42,752 nucleotides of DNA from Chromera velia. Its lineage: Eukaryota > Sar > Chromeraceae. The position numbers and the translations under genes are program-made. Location of the stretch: positions 16,648 to 59,399 of the forward strand of contig JAHBMJ010000033.1 in the NCBI GenBank assembly GCA_018398765.1, in the 5' to 3' direction. This document shows, piece by piece, positions 11,868 through 22,963 of the stretch; the first letter of the stretch is position 1, and every line of letters begins with the position of its first letter. Under the pieces are notes generated by a model that made no database searches, had not been told where the DNA came from, and worked only from the letters and a program-made list of their open reading frames with translations.

Positions 11868-11935
11868 TAAGATAAGATGGGATGGGATTTATGTTCTAGG
11901 TTGCCCCGCAGGCTGCCGCAGCCCACATGCGCCAG
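11868..11935 (-). mobile_element. Retroposon 3' end, minus orientation
   Basis: The reverse complement reads GGGGCAACCTAGAACATAAATC followed by CCCAT/CTTAT units, matching the retroposon core at 35.6 kb. It abuts the right end of the inverted-repeat element. The upstream part on the minus strand runs into the C-rich region at 11.95-12.07 kb. Confidence 0.5.
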
Positions 11936-11944
11936 TGATAGGGG

Positions 11945-12790
11945 TGTAAGAACGGGGAGGGGGGGTGCGTTCAAGCTCTTAGGACTCCAGATCCGACGGG
12001 GTCCCCCCCGTTCGAGCTCTAAGGAGATCAGACCCCTGTGAACGGGAACCCCCCCGTTCGGAAAGCTCTAGGTGAGAAAAAGTGCTAGGTCATGAAGATA
12101 ACCTAGATAATGACCTTCATAAAGCCTAAAGTTTAACTATTCTCAACTCTAACTCAAAACATACTTAAACTTCTGAAATTCTAGCTAAAATCTTCTTATA
12201 ACATTTTGTAACTTGAATAAAATTAACTTCAAGATTGGGGTTCCGTTTCATGGCACGGTCCCAATCTTCCTTCATCTCCGGTCGGCTTTTCTTTGTGTTC
12301 AGGCCAGGCTTGCTTGTTATAGCAGCATGGTCCATACTCCGCTTTGGAGGGAATCTCAAAAAAGACATTTTGAAGTACGAATCTTCACAGCATCTTGAAA
12401 GAGCTTCAGAGGGAAAGACAATGAAAAAATTAATGGTCGGCAACGGATCAGCGATCTCAATGGGGTCCGGGCTTGAGTAGCAGAATCAGCAGCAGTGAGC
12501 GGTGTGAGAGCGTCACAGTCAGTAGCACTGTAAGGCAAGAGAAAACAAAACAACCATACAAGAAAGCGACTGTTCACAGAAGGCGGGGCATGGCGGGGCA
12601 GGTGAATCATTCAGTGACAGACTCGAAAAATTAATTTTGATTGCGCGCACGAACTCTGCGCGCCCCTTCCCCCCCCGTTCGATCCGATAGGTCCCCCCCC
12701 CCGTTCGCGCTCTGTGGCCCCATCCGAAGGACGGGGCCCCCCCGTCGGGCAGGCTCCTACCTGCCCCACCGACAGGGTCCCCCCCCCCCG
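11945..12790. other. C-run/GTTCG motif region
   Basis: Several copies of a run of seven to nine C followed by GTTCG, at about 12003, 12050, 12670 and 12692, with a GTCGG variant near 12738. Flanking words such as GAGCTCTAAG/AAGCTCTAGG are shared. The two clusters bracket a stretch (12.1-12.6 kb) with no supported gene. The motifs look like fragments of one repeat family. Confidence 0.5.
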
Positions 12791-13626
12791 GCCAAAAGAG
12801 ATTTTACACCCCTTTCGCCAGTGTATCTAGGTGTATCTAGCAGTGTATACGGCCGCATACTACTGCACCGTATACGTACGATATAGCTTCAAGTTATAAT
12901 TTGAAAAGTCTACTAGAAGGTTTGTATGTATTTATATATACCCTTTAAAACTTATAGTGAATGTACAAATGATAACAAATGAATTTTAGTGAATTGGGAT
13001 GAATTGATTCAAATAAATTCATATGAATTTAAGCTAATTTGAGCACTGAATTTATATAAATTTGAGTGTCAGAATGAGTAAATGGATTTTGATCTTAGTA
13101 GATTTTGATATAAATTAAGTAAGGAGTCTTTAGCAAGCTCAACTCACTTAGAATTCTTAAATACATATGCATTGAAATTCATTTAAATTCCCGATCTAGT
13201 TCCCGATTTAAAATGGACCCAGACAACAATTGTTGTTTCTTGGCTTTAAAAAATTTGAAAGTGATTGACCCTAAGTTTTGGCGGAGGGGAAAAATCTGCA
13301 GCAAAAGAGATTATATAATTAATTATAATTAATAAAAAAATGTCATTGTTTTTTTCCCTTACTAGGACCCCTAGTTTTCCTAAATGTTTTCTAATTTTCC
13401 TGTATATAGCCGATCGATATCGACGTGCACTGCGTCGTCCAGCTTTGAATACTTACCAGGATTTATCTTTAATCCGGTCTTTTTTTTTTTTATGATAGGT
13501 TTATTAAGGTTTATATAGATGAAGTTTACCGACATTGTCACTGCGGCACATTGCATGTATAATAATTGTAATTGCATGTTGTTTCAAGCCTGTTTGTTAA
13601 TGGTGCTACTCTCGGTCATGACTTAC
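12791..13626. other. AT-rich gene desert
   Basis: AT-rich sequence with many short GAATT, AATTTA and AATTGATT words. No coding exon is supported. A degraded copy of the word GTGATTGACCCTAA (13262-13275) relates to a motif shared with three other places in the window. Confidence 0.5.
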
Positions 13627-14741
13627 TTATTCGCAGTTGTTGTCGGCTTTTCTGAATCGATCCACCGCTTTATTCAATTTTGCAAACACACGAATGCACT
13701 GCATTCGTGTATGATTGCCACCAGAGCTGTACATTTCTAGCATGGTTTTGACTGCGCTGATTTCTTTTGCGTTGATTTCAAAATTCAGTTCTTGCAGAGG
13801 AATAACAGGCGGAGTCCGAGGCAGGGCGCCGACCATCATAACTTCATTGGCAGCAGAAGAGGCAACAGAGTCGGCAGCTAGGTCACCCATGAAGGACCTC
13901 CCCACCGCCATGACCCCAAGACCGGCCACTGCGCCAATCAGACGACCCTGACGACGTCGGCTCGGGGCCGCTGGAATCCGCCCTTCTTGGCCGTCACCAT
14001 GAGCGTCACGCCGCGTTGTCCGACTGGCACCGGCTCTGCGGTTTTGGTTTTCTCGCCGCTGGAGTTCTTGTTCGAGCTCCGCGGGAGAAAACGCAAGCCC
14101 AGCGGGGAGACGTCCGATCAGCACCCTGCACGTAATACGCTTTAATCCTTTGTGCACCGTTGTGCACATTGTCAAATTCAATTTGGACCGAGATATGGGT
14201 ACACACCGTCAAATCAGTCAGCCTGAGTCAGGAAAGGTGCGGTTGGTACCAGAGAGACTCGCCAGAGGGACCGACTGCATTCCTGGAAATCCAAGCAGAA
14301 CGGAAAGACATCAAGCAGTTTGACCCTTCACTTCACGTTAAATCATTTCTTCAATTAATAATCCACTCTATTTCACTGAAAGGTCGACCTGATCGATCCT
14401 TCGCGAAGAAAACGTTTAATAACTTTAAGTAATCAATTACTCTCTGAACCTCTATGCATCATGTATGATAGAATTGTCTGCAACACAATTTCTGGGCGAC
14501 GGCCAAAAGCAGTGCACAGGATTCGTCACGGGAATAACGCGCATTCATCATTCAATTAGATAGAATCAAATTCAAGGTAGACTGACTGTATCTCTCTGAC
14601 GGTTTTCTTGCACTTCCGGAGCGCTGTCTGTGTCTCTTCCTCCTCCTCTGCGTGGGCCGGGCGCCACTCCTCCTCCTCTGCGGGAGCAACTGGTCCAGCA
14701 AAGGCCGTTCCCCTCCAATCCTCCTTCCTCTTCTCGTCCAC
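13627..14741 (-). CDS. Hypothetical protein, two 3' exons
   Basis: Unrecognised protein. Proposed exons are about 14741-14587 and 14125-13627. The donor (CA/GTCAGT) and the acceptor (TTACGTGCAG) are both phase 2, so the frame is kept. The first part is acidic (runs of Glu, Trp-Arg-Pro) and the middle is Arg/Gln-rich. A Gly/Ala hydrophobic stretch follows (GRLIGAVAGLGVMAVG), then a helical C-terminus that ends at a TAA. The upstream continuation is unclear. The 14.75-14.95 kb region has open frames in all three minus frames, and the preceding acceptor could not be fixed. Coding potential rests on codon-like composition and splice phase only. A chance open frame cannot be excluded. Confidence 0.35.
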
Positions 14742-15555
14742 CTTCTATCACCTTCTTGCAAGAAGTCTGAAGAGATACCAGGGGAGCTGTTGAAATGCTG
14801 ACCGATGTCGTCGGTCGCCTGATAACGTGTGACATCGAATGAGGTGCCATCTCCAAACAACACATCTTCTTGTTCCAGACTGGGTGCCCATTGCCGTTGG
14901 GTTGGTGATGACGACCACCAAGTGTGATTGTGCCCGTCCATGCTGCAATGCATGTGCTTGAATGAAGTCGGCGTTCAAGTCGCAACACTCATTGTCACAC
15001 TGATGGCTCTCAGCTGAAGCCGTGATGGGGGGGATCTTCTGAATCAGTCACAGTGCACAGGAATGTTGCCACATGCAGTCTTGCATGTCGATCACTGTAT
15101 ATATGGTGTTGCATTGTACAGTTGCATATGCATGTGATCATATGTGCGTTAAAATTCCGGGGCCACGTCGCGCCGACGATTATTCGCGGACAACGCCGCG
15201 GACATGCCATAGCCCAGAAAGTTTGTTCGCCAGGCGGATGTGACATGATACGGTCACAATTCTCAAGTATTTTTTTTTTTTTCAAGCAATACACATGCTG
15301 CATCTTTCGATACTCGGACTCTCGCCTTTTCTGATTGCTTTGTGACTGTCACAATTGACACCTCGCTGCATAGTAACTTGCAGTCTGCAGTGCATTTCAA
15401 ACATATTGCATGTTTCTTGCTTTTCTTGCTGCGTGCAGGTACGACTATGCAGAACACACACAACCGAACGGGGAACATTCGCGGTGAGTTATTAATTGTT
15501 TTAGCGCAACCAGCTGTCTGCCCTGTCTGCCCGTGCCTCTTCTTTCGTGACAACA

Positions 15556-17059
15556 ATGGCGAAACGCGTCAGAAAAGAGGCTGACGCAATTTCAAACAGC
15601 ACAGGGTCTTCTGCCATGGACGAGCACGTTCAGGCTGCACACTTGAGAGCATTGATTTTTTCAACGCAGGGCCAGAGGAAACAAGACAGCTTGAAACTGC
15701 TATGGTCGCGACCAACATGTCAATCAAGTGGGTTTCCTGAACTTTCTCGTGTCATTTACAGCTCGATGCAGGATGGACATCTCTGCTCTTTTCGTGCCTT
15801 TCTGCAGGTCCGCCACTGGACAAAAACGGTGGGTAACCCTCCTCCTAGCTCCCTCCAGTCCTTGCCGCACAGACTCCTTCCCTTCCCTCCAGTCCTTGCC
15901 GCACAGACTCCTTCCCTTCCCTCCAGTCCTAGCCGCACAGACTCCTTCCCTTCCCTCCAGTCCTTGCCGCACAGACTCCTTCTCTTCCCTCCAGTCCTTG
16001 CCGCACAGACTCCTTCTCTTCCCTCCAGTCCTTGCCGCGCAGACTCCTTCTCTTCCCTTCAATCCCTGCCGTGCAGACTCTTGCCCGCCTTCCCTCTAGT
16101 CTAGCCTCCAGCCCTTGTCCGCCTTCCCTCCAGCCCTTAATTGCCGTGCAGATTCCACCCCTTCCCTGTAGCCCTTGCCGCGCAGACCCTACAGCCAGTG
16201 CCGCCCAGACCCCCCCCCATTCCCTCCAGCCCCCCCCCCACTGCGCTTGTTTCAGGCAATCTGAGTGGTCTCTTCAGGCGTACAGCAATCAAGAGAGCAT
16301 TCAAGCAATGAGACGCAGGCGTAACCCCCATGCATGTCTCCCACTGCATGTGTGTGCAGCAATGAAGGGAGCAACGACACGAGCACAACGGCACCGGACC
16401 CTGTAACCAATCGGTACCAGATGATCGAGTCCATCGGAATCATGCCCCCACGCTACGTGCGCATGTTTTTCCCGGAGAGCATCGTCAGCGCCATGACAGA
16501 CATGGACTTCGAGCGCCTCATTGTCGAGCTTCGAGACGGGCGTGTACACATGAAGACGCAAGTCCAGGTGACACTCTCGGTTGGGGCAAGAACCTTTTTC
16601 AGGAAGGTCGCCATGCAGCCTTCACTCTCGGAGGAAGGGGTGAGGGGGGAAGTTGTCAGGATGGCCGATCATGGAGAAAATGAATCCGAAAGAGAAGTAA
16701 GATAATGAAATCGGTTCATCATCGAGGCTGTGAGTGGTCTCTCATTTGTTCATTGACTGATTCATGTCGTGTTTCCTTTCCTGTTTGCTTGCGGTCTTGC
16801 TTCTGCCCGCCTGCCGCAGCTGAAACGAAAAAAAAAAGAGAAGTCAGGAATTAAGGTGGCGCACTCTGGGCGGGATGTAGTGAGCCTTTTTTTTAGTCGT
16901 CACGCTTTGTCTGACTGTCTCCATTCGTCATATTCGTCGCCTTCTCGCACGCATCTAATTCTTCCACTACACGCCCACGCGCACGCGCACATACACACGC
17001 TGATTGTCCACTTAAGCACACCTGCAGGCAGGCAAGCGCAGTCTTCTCAGACCAACTGA
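15556..17059 (+). CDS. Hypothetical spliced protein
   Basis: Unrecognised protein of about 271 residues if all four exons are right: 15556-15727, 15762-15828, 16360-16696 and 16820-17059. Phases match at each junction (1, 2, 0). Donors are AA/GTGGGT, CG/GTGGGT and AA/GTAAGA. The third exon is the most convincing. It has a continuous mixed sequence with YVRMFFPESIVSAMTDMDFE and a following beta-rich part. The first exon starts with ATG and a basic MAKRVRK. The last exon is Lys-rich (LKRKKKEK), which could be a nuclear localisation signal, and may stop being coding after 16855. The first intron is only 34 bases, which weakens that junction; the second holds a 34-base minisatellite. No domain could be assigned. 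Confidence 0.4.
15846..16240. repeat. About 34-base minisatellite
   Basis: About seven head-to-tail copies (15853-16085) of a unit containing CCAGTCCTTGCCGCACAGAC followed by TCCTTCCCTTCC, decaying to the right until about 16240. The period is not a multiple of three and the unit has no stops, so long false open frames appear on both strands. It lies in an inferred intron of the hypothetical plus-strand gene. Confidence 0.9.
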
Positions 17060-17740
17060 ATCAGTAAACTCGCAACAAGCGAAACCAACTCGGCTGACTT
17101 ACCATTCCGAATCGAAGTTTCCGTCCCCACTCCTCGTTCCTTCGAACGCTTTAATGCATGCATGTGCGCGTACAAATATTATTCGTTTCATGTGTGTCCG
17201 ATTGACAGGATCGATCACAATCATCCCATTCATGAACATATCGATCGGTCTCTCTGCTATATACGTACACGCCTGCACGCACACATCCCAACACATGTCG
17301 CATCGGTCTAAACCAGCCTTCAAACCCATCTAGCTGGCGCTTTCATGCGTACCAGATCGTTTGCATTCTCCAATTGACTCAATTTTTAGTCCAATAGGCA
17401 CATATATTAATGATCAAAAAATAAATTAGTTAACAGAATTTTAATGGGAAAAAAATAACCCATATATAGCTTGATGGCAGTTGATGCTGCTTGAATATAG
17501 TTTTTGACTTTATAATTTGAAATATAAAAAAATAAAGATTGGCACTAGCTACCAGCTAGTGAAAGAAGTGATGTTAATTTATATTATTTTAATACGCGCT
17601 AGTTTATATGTCTTGGACAGTCTAGATTAGTCTAGATCATATCAAATGATTCAAAATTTCAAATCAAACCGGTATTACTCTACTAATCTCTACTAGTAAC
17701 TCTAACTATACTATTAGTAGGTAGTACTAATTACTAAGCT
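17060..17740. other. Intergenic, no gene seen
   Basis: Transition from mixed to AT-rich sequence with no coding exon or RNA gene that can be supported on either strand. Confidence 0.45.
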
Positions 17741-17748
17741 ACTGAGAC

Positions 17749-18745
17749 TAGTGACCATGTTTGATTTGATTATATTTGATTTGATTTGATTTAATTTGAT
17801 TTAATTTGAGCTTCAACCTCAAATATTTGATATTTGAGGTAAGATTTGAGGTTAACCTCTTAGGGTTCCTCACTGAGTCACTGACTTACTGTCACTCTGA
17901 TCATTTTTCTCATGACAATAGTTATCAGAACATTTCTGATGTGTACTTCAAAAATTTAAAAAAATATATATATAATTATAACTTATCAGTTCCGTAAAAA
18001 AAATATACCTGTGTGGCAGTGTATATACACTAGTCACTGAGACTCACTCTAGTACTAATAGAGATTAAGAACCCGTAAAAAAAATATGCCTGTGTGGCAG
18101 TGTATATACACTAGTCATTGAGACTCACTCTAGTACTAATAGAGATTAAGAACGTAAAATTGATAGATTTGAAATTGCATATAACTTTTTGTTAATACGA
18201 TAAAGTTAGAGCACGTACCAAAATTGAGGTAACAATCACTCAGCTTTATGGCACTTCCTTTTCCTCTTCTTCATGATCACTTTCTTCAATGTGAATCGAA
18301 TCGATCGGTGGTGGGAGCTGCTGAAAGCTTTTTCTCGGTGGTGGGAGCTGTAAAATGTTTGCAAACACTCAAAAAGGGGGCCATAAAAGATATTCTAGCA
18401 CCAGAAAAGTCAACAGAGCTGTTCAGGAAAACGTTCAGCTGATCAGTTTACCTCTGCATGAAGTAAAAGGGGGTGAAACGTCAATTTCAGTACAGCTCAA
18501 AACGTTTTTTTTTTGAGAGCAAACCATCAAGATTTAGGTTTTTTCATTTGAATCAGCATGCGTGACGGATCGGTACTTGCAAAAGTTTTTTCAGGACCTT
18601 CATATTTGAGGTTGAAAGTCATATTGATCAAATATTTGATCGTATTTGATAGGTCTTTAAACACTAGGTCCTCCCTGACTAGATATTTGATTTAAGCTTA
18701 AGCCCTACCTCAAATCAAATCAAATCAAATCAAACATGGTCACTA
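17749..18745. mobile_element. Non-autonomous hAT-like DNA transposon
   Basis: A 997-base element. Its termini are inverted repeats: the left end reads TAGTGACCATGTTTGATTTG and the right end is its reverse complement, extended by GATTT-type repeats. It is flanked by a perfect 8-base duplication, ACTGAGAC, at 17741-17748 and 18746-18753. An 8-base target duplication with a T/CA-G-starting terminus is the hallmark of the hAT superfamily. The interior has no transposase. It holds an 80-base tandem duplication and a small open frame (about 18248-18442) without a recognised domain. The intact duplication suggests a fairly recent insertion. Confidence 0.7.
17993..18152. repeat. 80-base tandem duplication
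   Basis: Two adjacent copies, 17993-18072 and 18073-18152, differing at about two positions. Each contains CCTGTGTGGCAGTGTATATA. They lie inside the hAT-like element. Confidence 0.93.
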
Positions 18746-18753
18746 ACTGAGAC

Positions 18754-19183
18754 TAAACAATTTCTAAATTAAAGTAGATTGCAATTCTCATAAGGTGGAA
18801 GCAAGCCTCAGATATTTGAAGTTGAAAAAAGTTCCCAAAAAACACGTTTTAAACTTGGCTAGAAAATGAATCAATTCAATCAAATTATTTTTTTTTCTTC
18901 AAAAAAATATATGTGCATGCATATCTTATCTTTCTCTTTCTTTTTAGTGTTCTTTGGAACTTTTTTCAAAGTACGTTGCCATGTGAGTCCTAGGTTAAAT
19001 CTCAATGAACCTTACTAATCTTTACCCGGCCCACTTTATATCACACACAGTGACATCTAGAGTGACATACTTCTACACATCTGATAACAGCTGAGTAACA
19101 CCTCAAACAAAGCTTTCAGATCGTTTTCATCAATTCCAACATGAATTCATTTGTATCATTTTCGGTTGGTTCCTGGTAGGAAT
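18754..19183. other. AT-rich flank, no gene seen
   Basis: AT-rich spacer between the DNA transposon and the terminal exon at 19184. No supported features. Confidence 0.45.
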
Positions 19184-21518
19184 CTAAGAATAGTGTGACC
19201 GCAGCCACGCAAGACAATTTGCAAATGCTTCGGGATCGCCTGGAACAAATTTTTCCGTTTTGTATCCAGCCTCAATGATCACGATCTGCAAAGAGCGTTT
19301 ACAGCAGATGAAGTTAAGTTTTGCGAAGAGAAGTCCAATCGAGAACCGGTAGCGATAAGCCAAGAAAAAGTGCAAGCATAGGGTGTCAGAGCATGGAAAA
19401 CGATGTCGATTTGACGCATGTATACTTTCATAATGCGCGTGTGATAACAAACACGTTTTGTGTGATGTATTGCGAAAGGAAGCGCAAGCGACGCACACCG
19501 CGTCGAGAACATTGCGCATGAGAGAGGGAGCAAAAGTTTGTTGGTATCAAGACGAAAAGAGGCCACACACGAGTGGAGAATAACAAAGGAAAAAGTTATT
19601 TGTGCAGACAAACAAACGTACCAGAGGTGACAGAATGAAAAACCTTCCATGGAAACGTTACGACAGAGCGAGAGGCGGAGAAGAATCCATCAAGGCAAGA
19701 AGCTAGGAGAATGAACGCGAATGGAATAGACGAAGAAAACGATTTCTCAGAGAAGAGGGAGCCAAGAGAGCAGGAAACCGAATTCCCGCACAGACTGTCG
19801 GAAGCAAAAAAGCATTCACAGAAGACTTAGTGGGGCGGAGGGGAGGCGACCGTCAACAAAACAGAGCTAGCACGAAGACTCCAAGCAGAAGCAACAACAC
19901 TGCACCATGCAGAGAAAAAAGAGGTGAGATCAAGCAAGAGCACCTACCTGAGTCTCACAACCATTTAAGGGAAAAAGAAAAATAAATCCAGAAGAGAGGC
20001 CCCCCCCAATACGTACAGTAAGTAGACAGACAGCAGACAGGGAGGGCGGGTGACTATTTCATTCGAATGAGTCAACTTTTCCTTCCACGCCTAACTCCTA
20101 CCTGTTTTTGTTTCTCTGTGGATCCCTGTCTGTCTTCGTTGCCCTCTCTCTGACCATCAACCTCCTCTTTCTCTTCTGGTGGGGGTATCAGAAGGTGGTA
20201 CTCGAACGGGACCGTGACGGGCCCTTTTCTGAAACCCGGAGGCCAACAGAAACTGCCACAAGATGCCGCCATGTGTTGCGTGTCTTGTTCATTACTTGGG
20301 AGACTCCGGTCAATTTGCTGGGCTTCATCGGGTGTCTCTTTTTGGCCTTTCTTCCTCTGTGGCTGAGCTCGCTGCTGTTGTTGGAAGAAGTCTCTATCTT
20401 CATCCGAAAGAAGAAAGAGAGGATCGCATGGAGGCAGGAGTTCAGAGAGGATGGGCGACCAGAAGGGCAACTGAAATGTGCAGACCTGAGAAGGAAAGAG
20501 AAGACGGACAGACAGACAAACTACATGTTGTTTCTTTTCCTTTCTTTCCTTCTCTTGACTCATTGTCAAATCGGACAGACCAGACAGAGAGAGAGAAAGA
20601 CAGGAGAGTACATCAGCAGACACGCAACAATTAAGCAAAGGAAAAGAAAGAGGATGGATACCCCCTTTGCTTTGCTTTGCTTTTTCTCTTTCGCTCTTCC
20701 CTTTTTCTTCTTTTTGCGCATACAGTGGAAGGGTGCCAGAGCTTGGACACAGCACTGAGACAGACAGACAGACAGACAGACGGACAGGAAGGAAGGAAGG
20801 AAGAATGCAAGGAAGGAAGAATGCAAGACGACACAAGGAAAGGAAGGAAGGCACAAACCATGAGTGTGCAAGAGTGGATTGAGAACCCGGCCTTCAAAGT
20901 TCATGAAAGGAACTTGTGAAGCTGGACAGATCGGAGGGGAATATTTACATGAAGGAAGGAAGGAAGTGGCATCTCCAAAAGTTTGACTTTGTGTAGACTG
21001 TCGGTCTGTCAACAGGGGAGAAGAGCGCATGAGTGAAAAAAGAAAGGGGGAGAGGAAGAAAGGAAGGCAAGGGAGGGAGGAAGAAAAGAGAGTGTCAAGA
21101 CGATGGGAGACAGAAACTTTTTGTGCAGAGACCCAAGAGGACGGACTACCAGACAGCTGAAGTGGTTTGGAGATTGGGGGGGGGAGAGGACAGCACCCGG
21201 TAGTAGTAAGATAAGTGTTAGGGACGGGACAGTCCACTCCTCGAGTGAGTCCAAATTTTCTTTTCTTTTTCTCCTTCCGATTGTAACCTTCTTTGCCGGT
21301 TTCCTCGACTCCTTTCGTGCTTTTGTAATACTTTGGTTGTGATTTTTGCTTTGCATTGTTCTTTTTTTTTTTCTTTGTTTCTTTATTGCTTGCTTGCTCT
21401 CTCCGATCCAGGGAGTCACACAAACCTACGAACTCACCCACCTGCACAGACCGGAACTTTTCCAAGGGGTCCTCCAAAACAGCACTGAGGGAAAGAGGAA
21501 CGGTCAGGTAACCCTCAC
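19184..21518 (-). CDS. Hypothetical spliced protein (5' incomplete)
   Basis: Unrecognised protein. Proposed exons: 21518-21442, 20470-20102 and 19285-19184. Junctions are phase 0 and the upstream acceptor is phase 1, so at least one earlier exon is missing. Splice sites are good (CAG/GTGGGT, TTTCAG, CAG/GTAGGA, TTTGCAG). The middle exon is Gln/Lys/Glu-rich with a hydrophobic start (PFWSPILSELLPP) and the phrase VPFEYHLLIPPPEEKEE. The terminal exon ends AGYKTEKFVPGDPEAFANCL and a short tail before the stop. Linking the terminal exon to the other two across an 816-base intron rests on phase only. The 971-base intron 20471-21441 holds GACA/GGAA repeats and may hide another exon. Confidence 0.4.
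20755..20985. repeat. (GACA)n and (GGAA)n repeats
   Basis: Seven GACA-type units at 20758-20784, then GGAA/GAAT tandem units to about 20850, with another GGAA run at 20953-20967. They lie in an inferred intron of the minus-strand gene. A weak relative of the GTCT hairpin unit, in reverse orientation, is nearby at 20505-20580. Confidence 0.85.
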
Positions 21519-21764
21519 CTGCAACACCCCATTGAGAGGATGGAAAACACCGCGAATCGAACACTCTACTAACACAACCATGAACTTAAACAGAGAGTAC
21601 ATGACTGTCTGACAGCCGTAAGCCTGACTAGGAATCAGAGTGCGACGAAGGGAAAGGAGGAAGCTGTGCATCAGGGAGAGCACTGCCTTGCAGCCCTCAC
21701 TGAATCATGTGACTTTGTGCTGAAGTGCTGCCATGCAGTCTGCATGTCCTGATGCTTGAATCTC

Positions 21765-22496
21765 TTACCAAAGAAGCCTAAATTGGATCGGAATTTGCCC
21801 AACAGGTCGACGGCCCAACCTTTGAAGAATCTCGACATATAGACCAGAAGTAATATAAAGTCGCTTAAATGGTCGCTGACCAGAAAAATCGGGATTGGAT
21901 ATCAGGCGAAAGTCGAGCCCAACGAACGCACTGCCAACATCCCGAAAGTTTCCCAAAGCGAGAACATCGCCAAATTTCAAGTCCTTGCAGGTTGGCAGCT
22001 CCTTCTTTCCCTCGGGATCCTCCGGAGCACTCTCAATAAGGCGCTGCTGTTTGGCATGAAGGAGGTCGAGAAGATCCCAGACAAAGCACCCACTGCAATG
22101 AAAAAGGAAAGACCGAAGCAAATTCGCACACGAAGACTGCAGGATCCCGATTTCCAAGCCTAAAGAGGGCAAGAGGGCTCGTCCACCACGACAGAGTGTC
22201 ACTGACCTGACGTCAAACTGCAGTGCCTGGAGGGTCCGGTCTTCCTCGTTCTCTTCTGAGAGGTCAAAGCAGCAGTCAAAACGAGACGCCGCCTCGAGAA
22301 AGTGCCGTCTCCATTCTGAATTCGACTCCTTCAAATCACCCTTTAAGGCACTGGAGGTCAGCCCAAGGTATATGATGTCCTTCGGAGTGAGAAAGCGAAG
22401 AACCGCAACCGAAGCAAATACCGGGTCCGCAACCATGGAAAAGGACGTGCCCATAGGGCTTGGAGGGTCGGTTGGAGAAGCAGCTTGGATATCCAT
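21765..22496 (-). CDS. F-box-like protein
   Basis: Small protein of 205 residues from exons 22496-22207 and 22092-21765. The 114-base intron has a phase 2 donor (AG/GTCAGT) and a phase 2 acceptor preceded by CTTTTTCATTGCAG. The intron is also open in frame, so retention would add 38 residues. Residues about 24-70 resemble an F-box: hydrophobic VLRFLTPKDIIYLGLTS, then a Trp about 20 residues later in SEWRRHFLE. F-box proteins bind SKP1 and bring substrates to SCF ubiquitin ligases. The C-terminal part has no recognised substrate-binding repeat. ATG at 22494-22496 is the first in frame. The F-box call is by pattern and moderate; the gene itself looks real. Confidence 0.6.
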   Translation of the reverse strand: MDIQAASPTDPPSPMGTSFSMVADPVFASVAVLRFLTPKDIIYLGLTSSALKGDLKESNSEWRRHFLEAASRFDCCFDLSEENEEDRTLQALQFDVRSVTLCRGGRALLPSLGLEIGILQSSCANLLRSFLFHCSGCFVWDLLDLLHAKQQRLIESAPEDPEGKKELPTCKDLKFGDVLALGNFRDVGSAFVGLDFRLISNPDFSGQRPFKRLYITSGLYVEILQRLGRRPVGQIPIQFRLLW

Positions 22497-22963
22497 TTTC
22501 CGGGGACTCTGACGGATTCAAGGAATTCAAACGCAGCTTTTGGCGCCTGTTCGAGGAATCGAATGCCTTCCGGAGGGTGGGTAGCAGTGTGCTCCTGCAT
22601 GACAACCGGTGATCGATGTTCTTGGAAGCGTGAATGTGTATGGGTGAAATTCCCCCGGTGAATCACAGTCGATGGCTCAGTGCAGGCACGCAACCTGACA
22701 AGGCGGCCTGGCGGCGGCGGCGGCGCCGGGCGGCGCGGCGGTGCGGGTGCATGGCGCAATCGGACCGCGCGGCATGCAATTTCTGTGTCGCCTTCAATTT
22801 CTTGACGAAAGTTTCCTGCATGTGCGCCATTGTGCGCATGCACACACCAGTTGACTGGTCACTCTCCCTCTCTGCGCAAACGTTGTTTCCATTGCTGTGG
22901 GGTTTTCCACTGGAGTCTTGAGAAAGCAGATAGTCCCGAGCTCTTTTATCACCGGGCTCCAAG
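22497..22963. promoter_or_regulatory. Bidirectional promoter region
   Basis: A span of 467 bases between two divergent starts (F-box-like gene, minus; GBP-like gene, plus). It holds a very GC-rich patch at 22700-22745 built of GGC/GCG units, plus GCGC-containing palindromes such as TGTGCGCATGCACA near 22830. The GTPase ATG lies in a strong context (AAGATGG). No TATA box is evident. Confidence 0.45.

Noticed and set aside
19279-19650. 123-codon minus-strand frame
   Set aside because: Overlaps the proposed terminal exon in another frame and lacks splice-compatible context or domain; considered chance.
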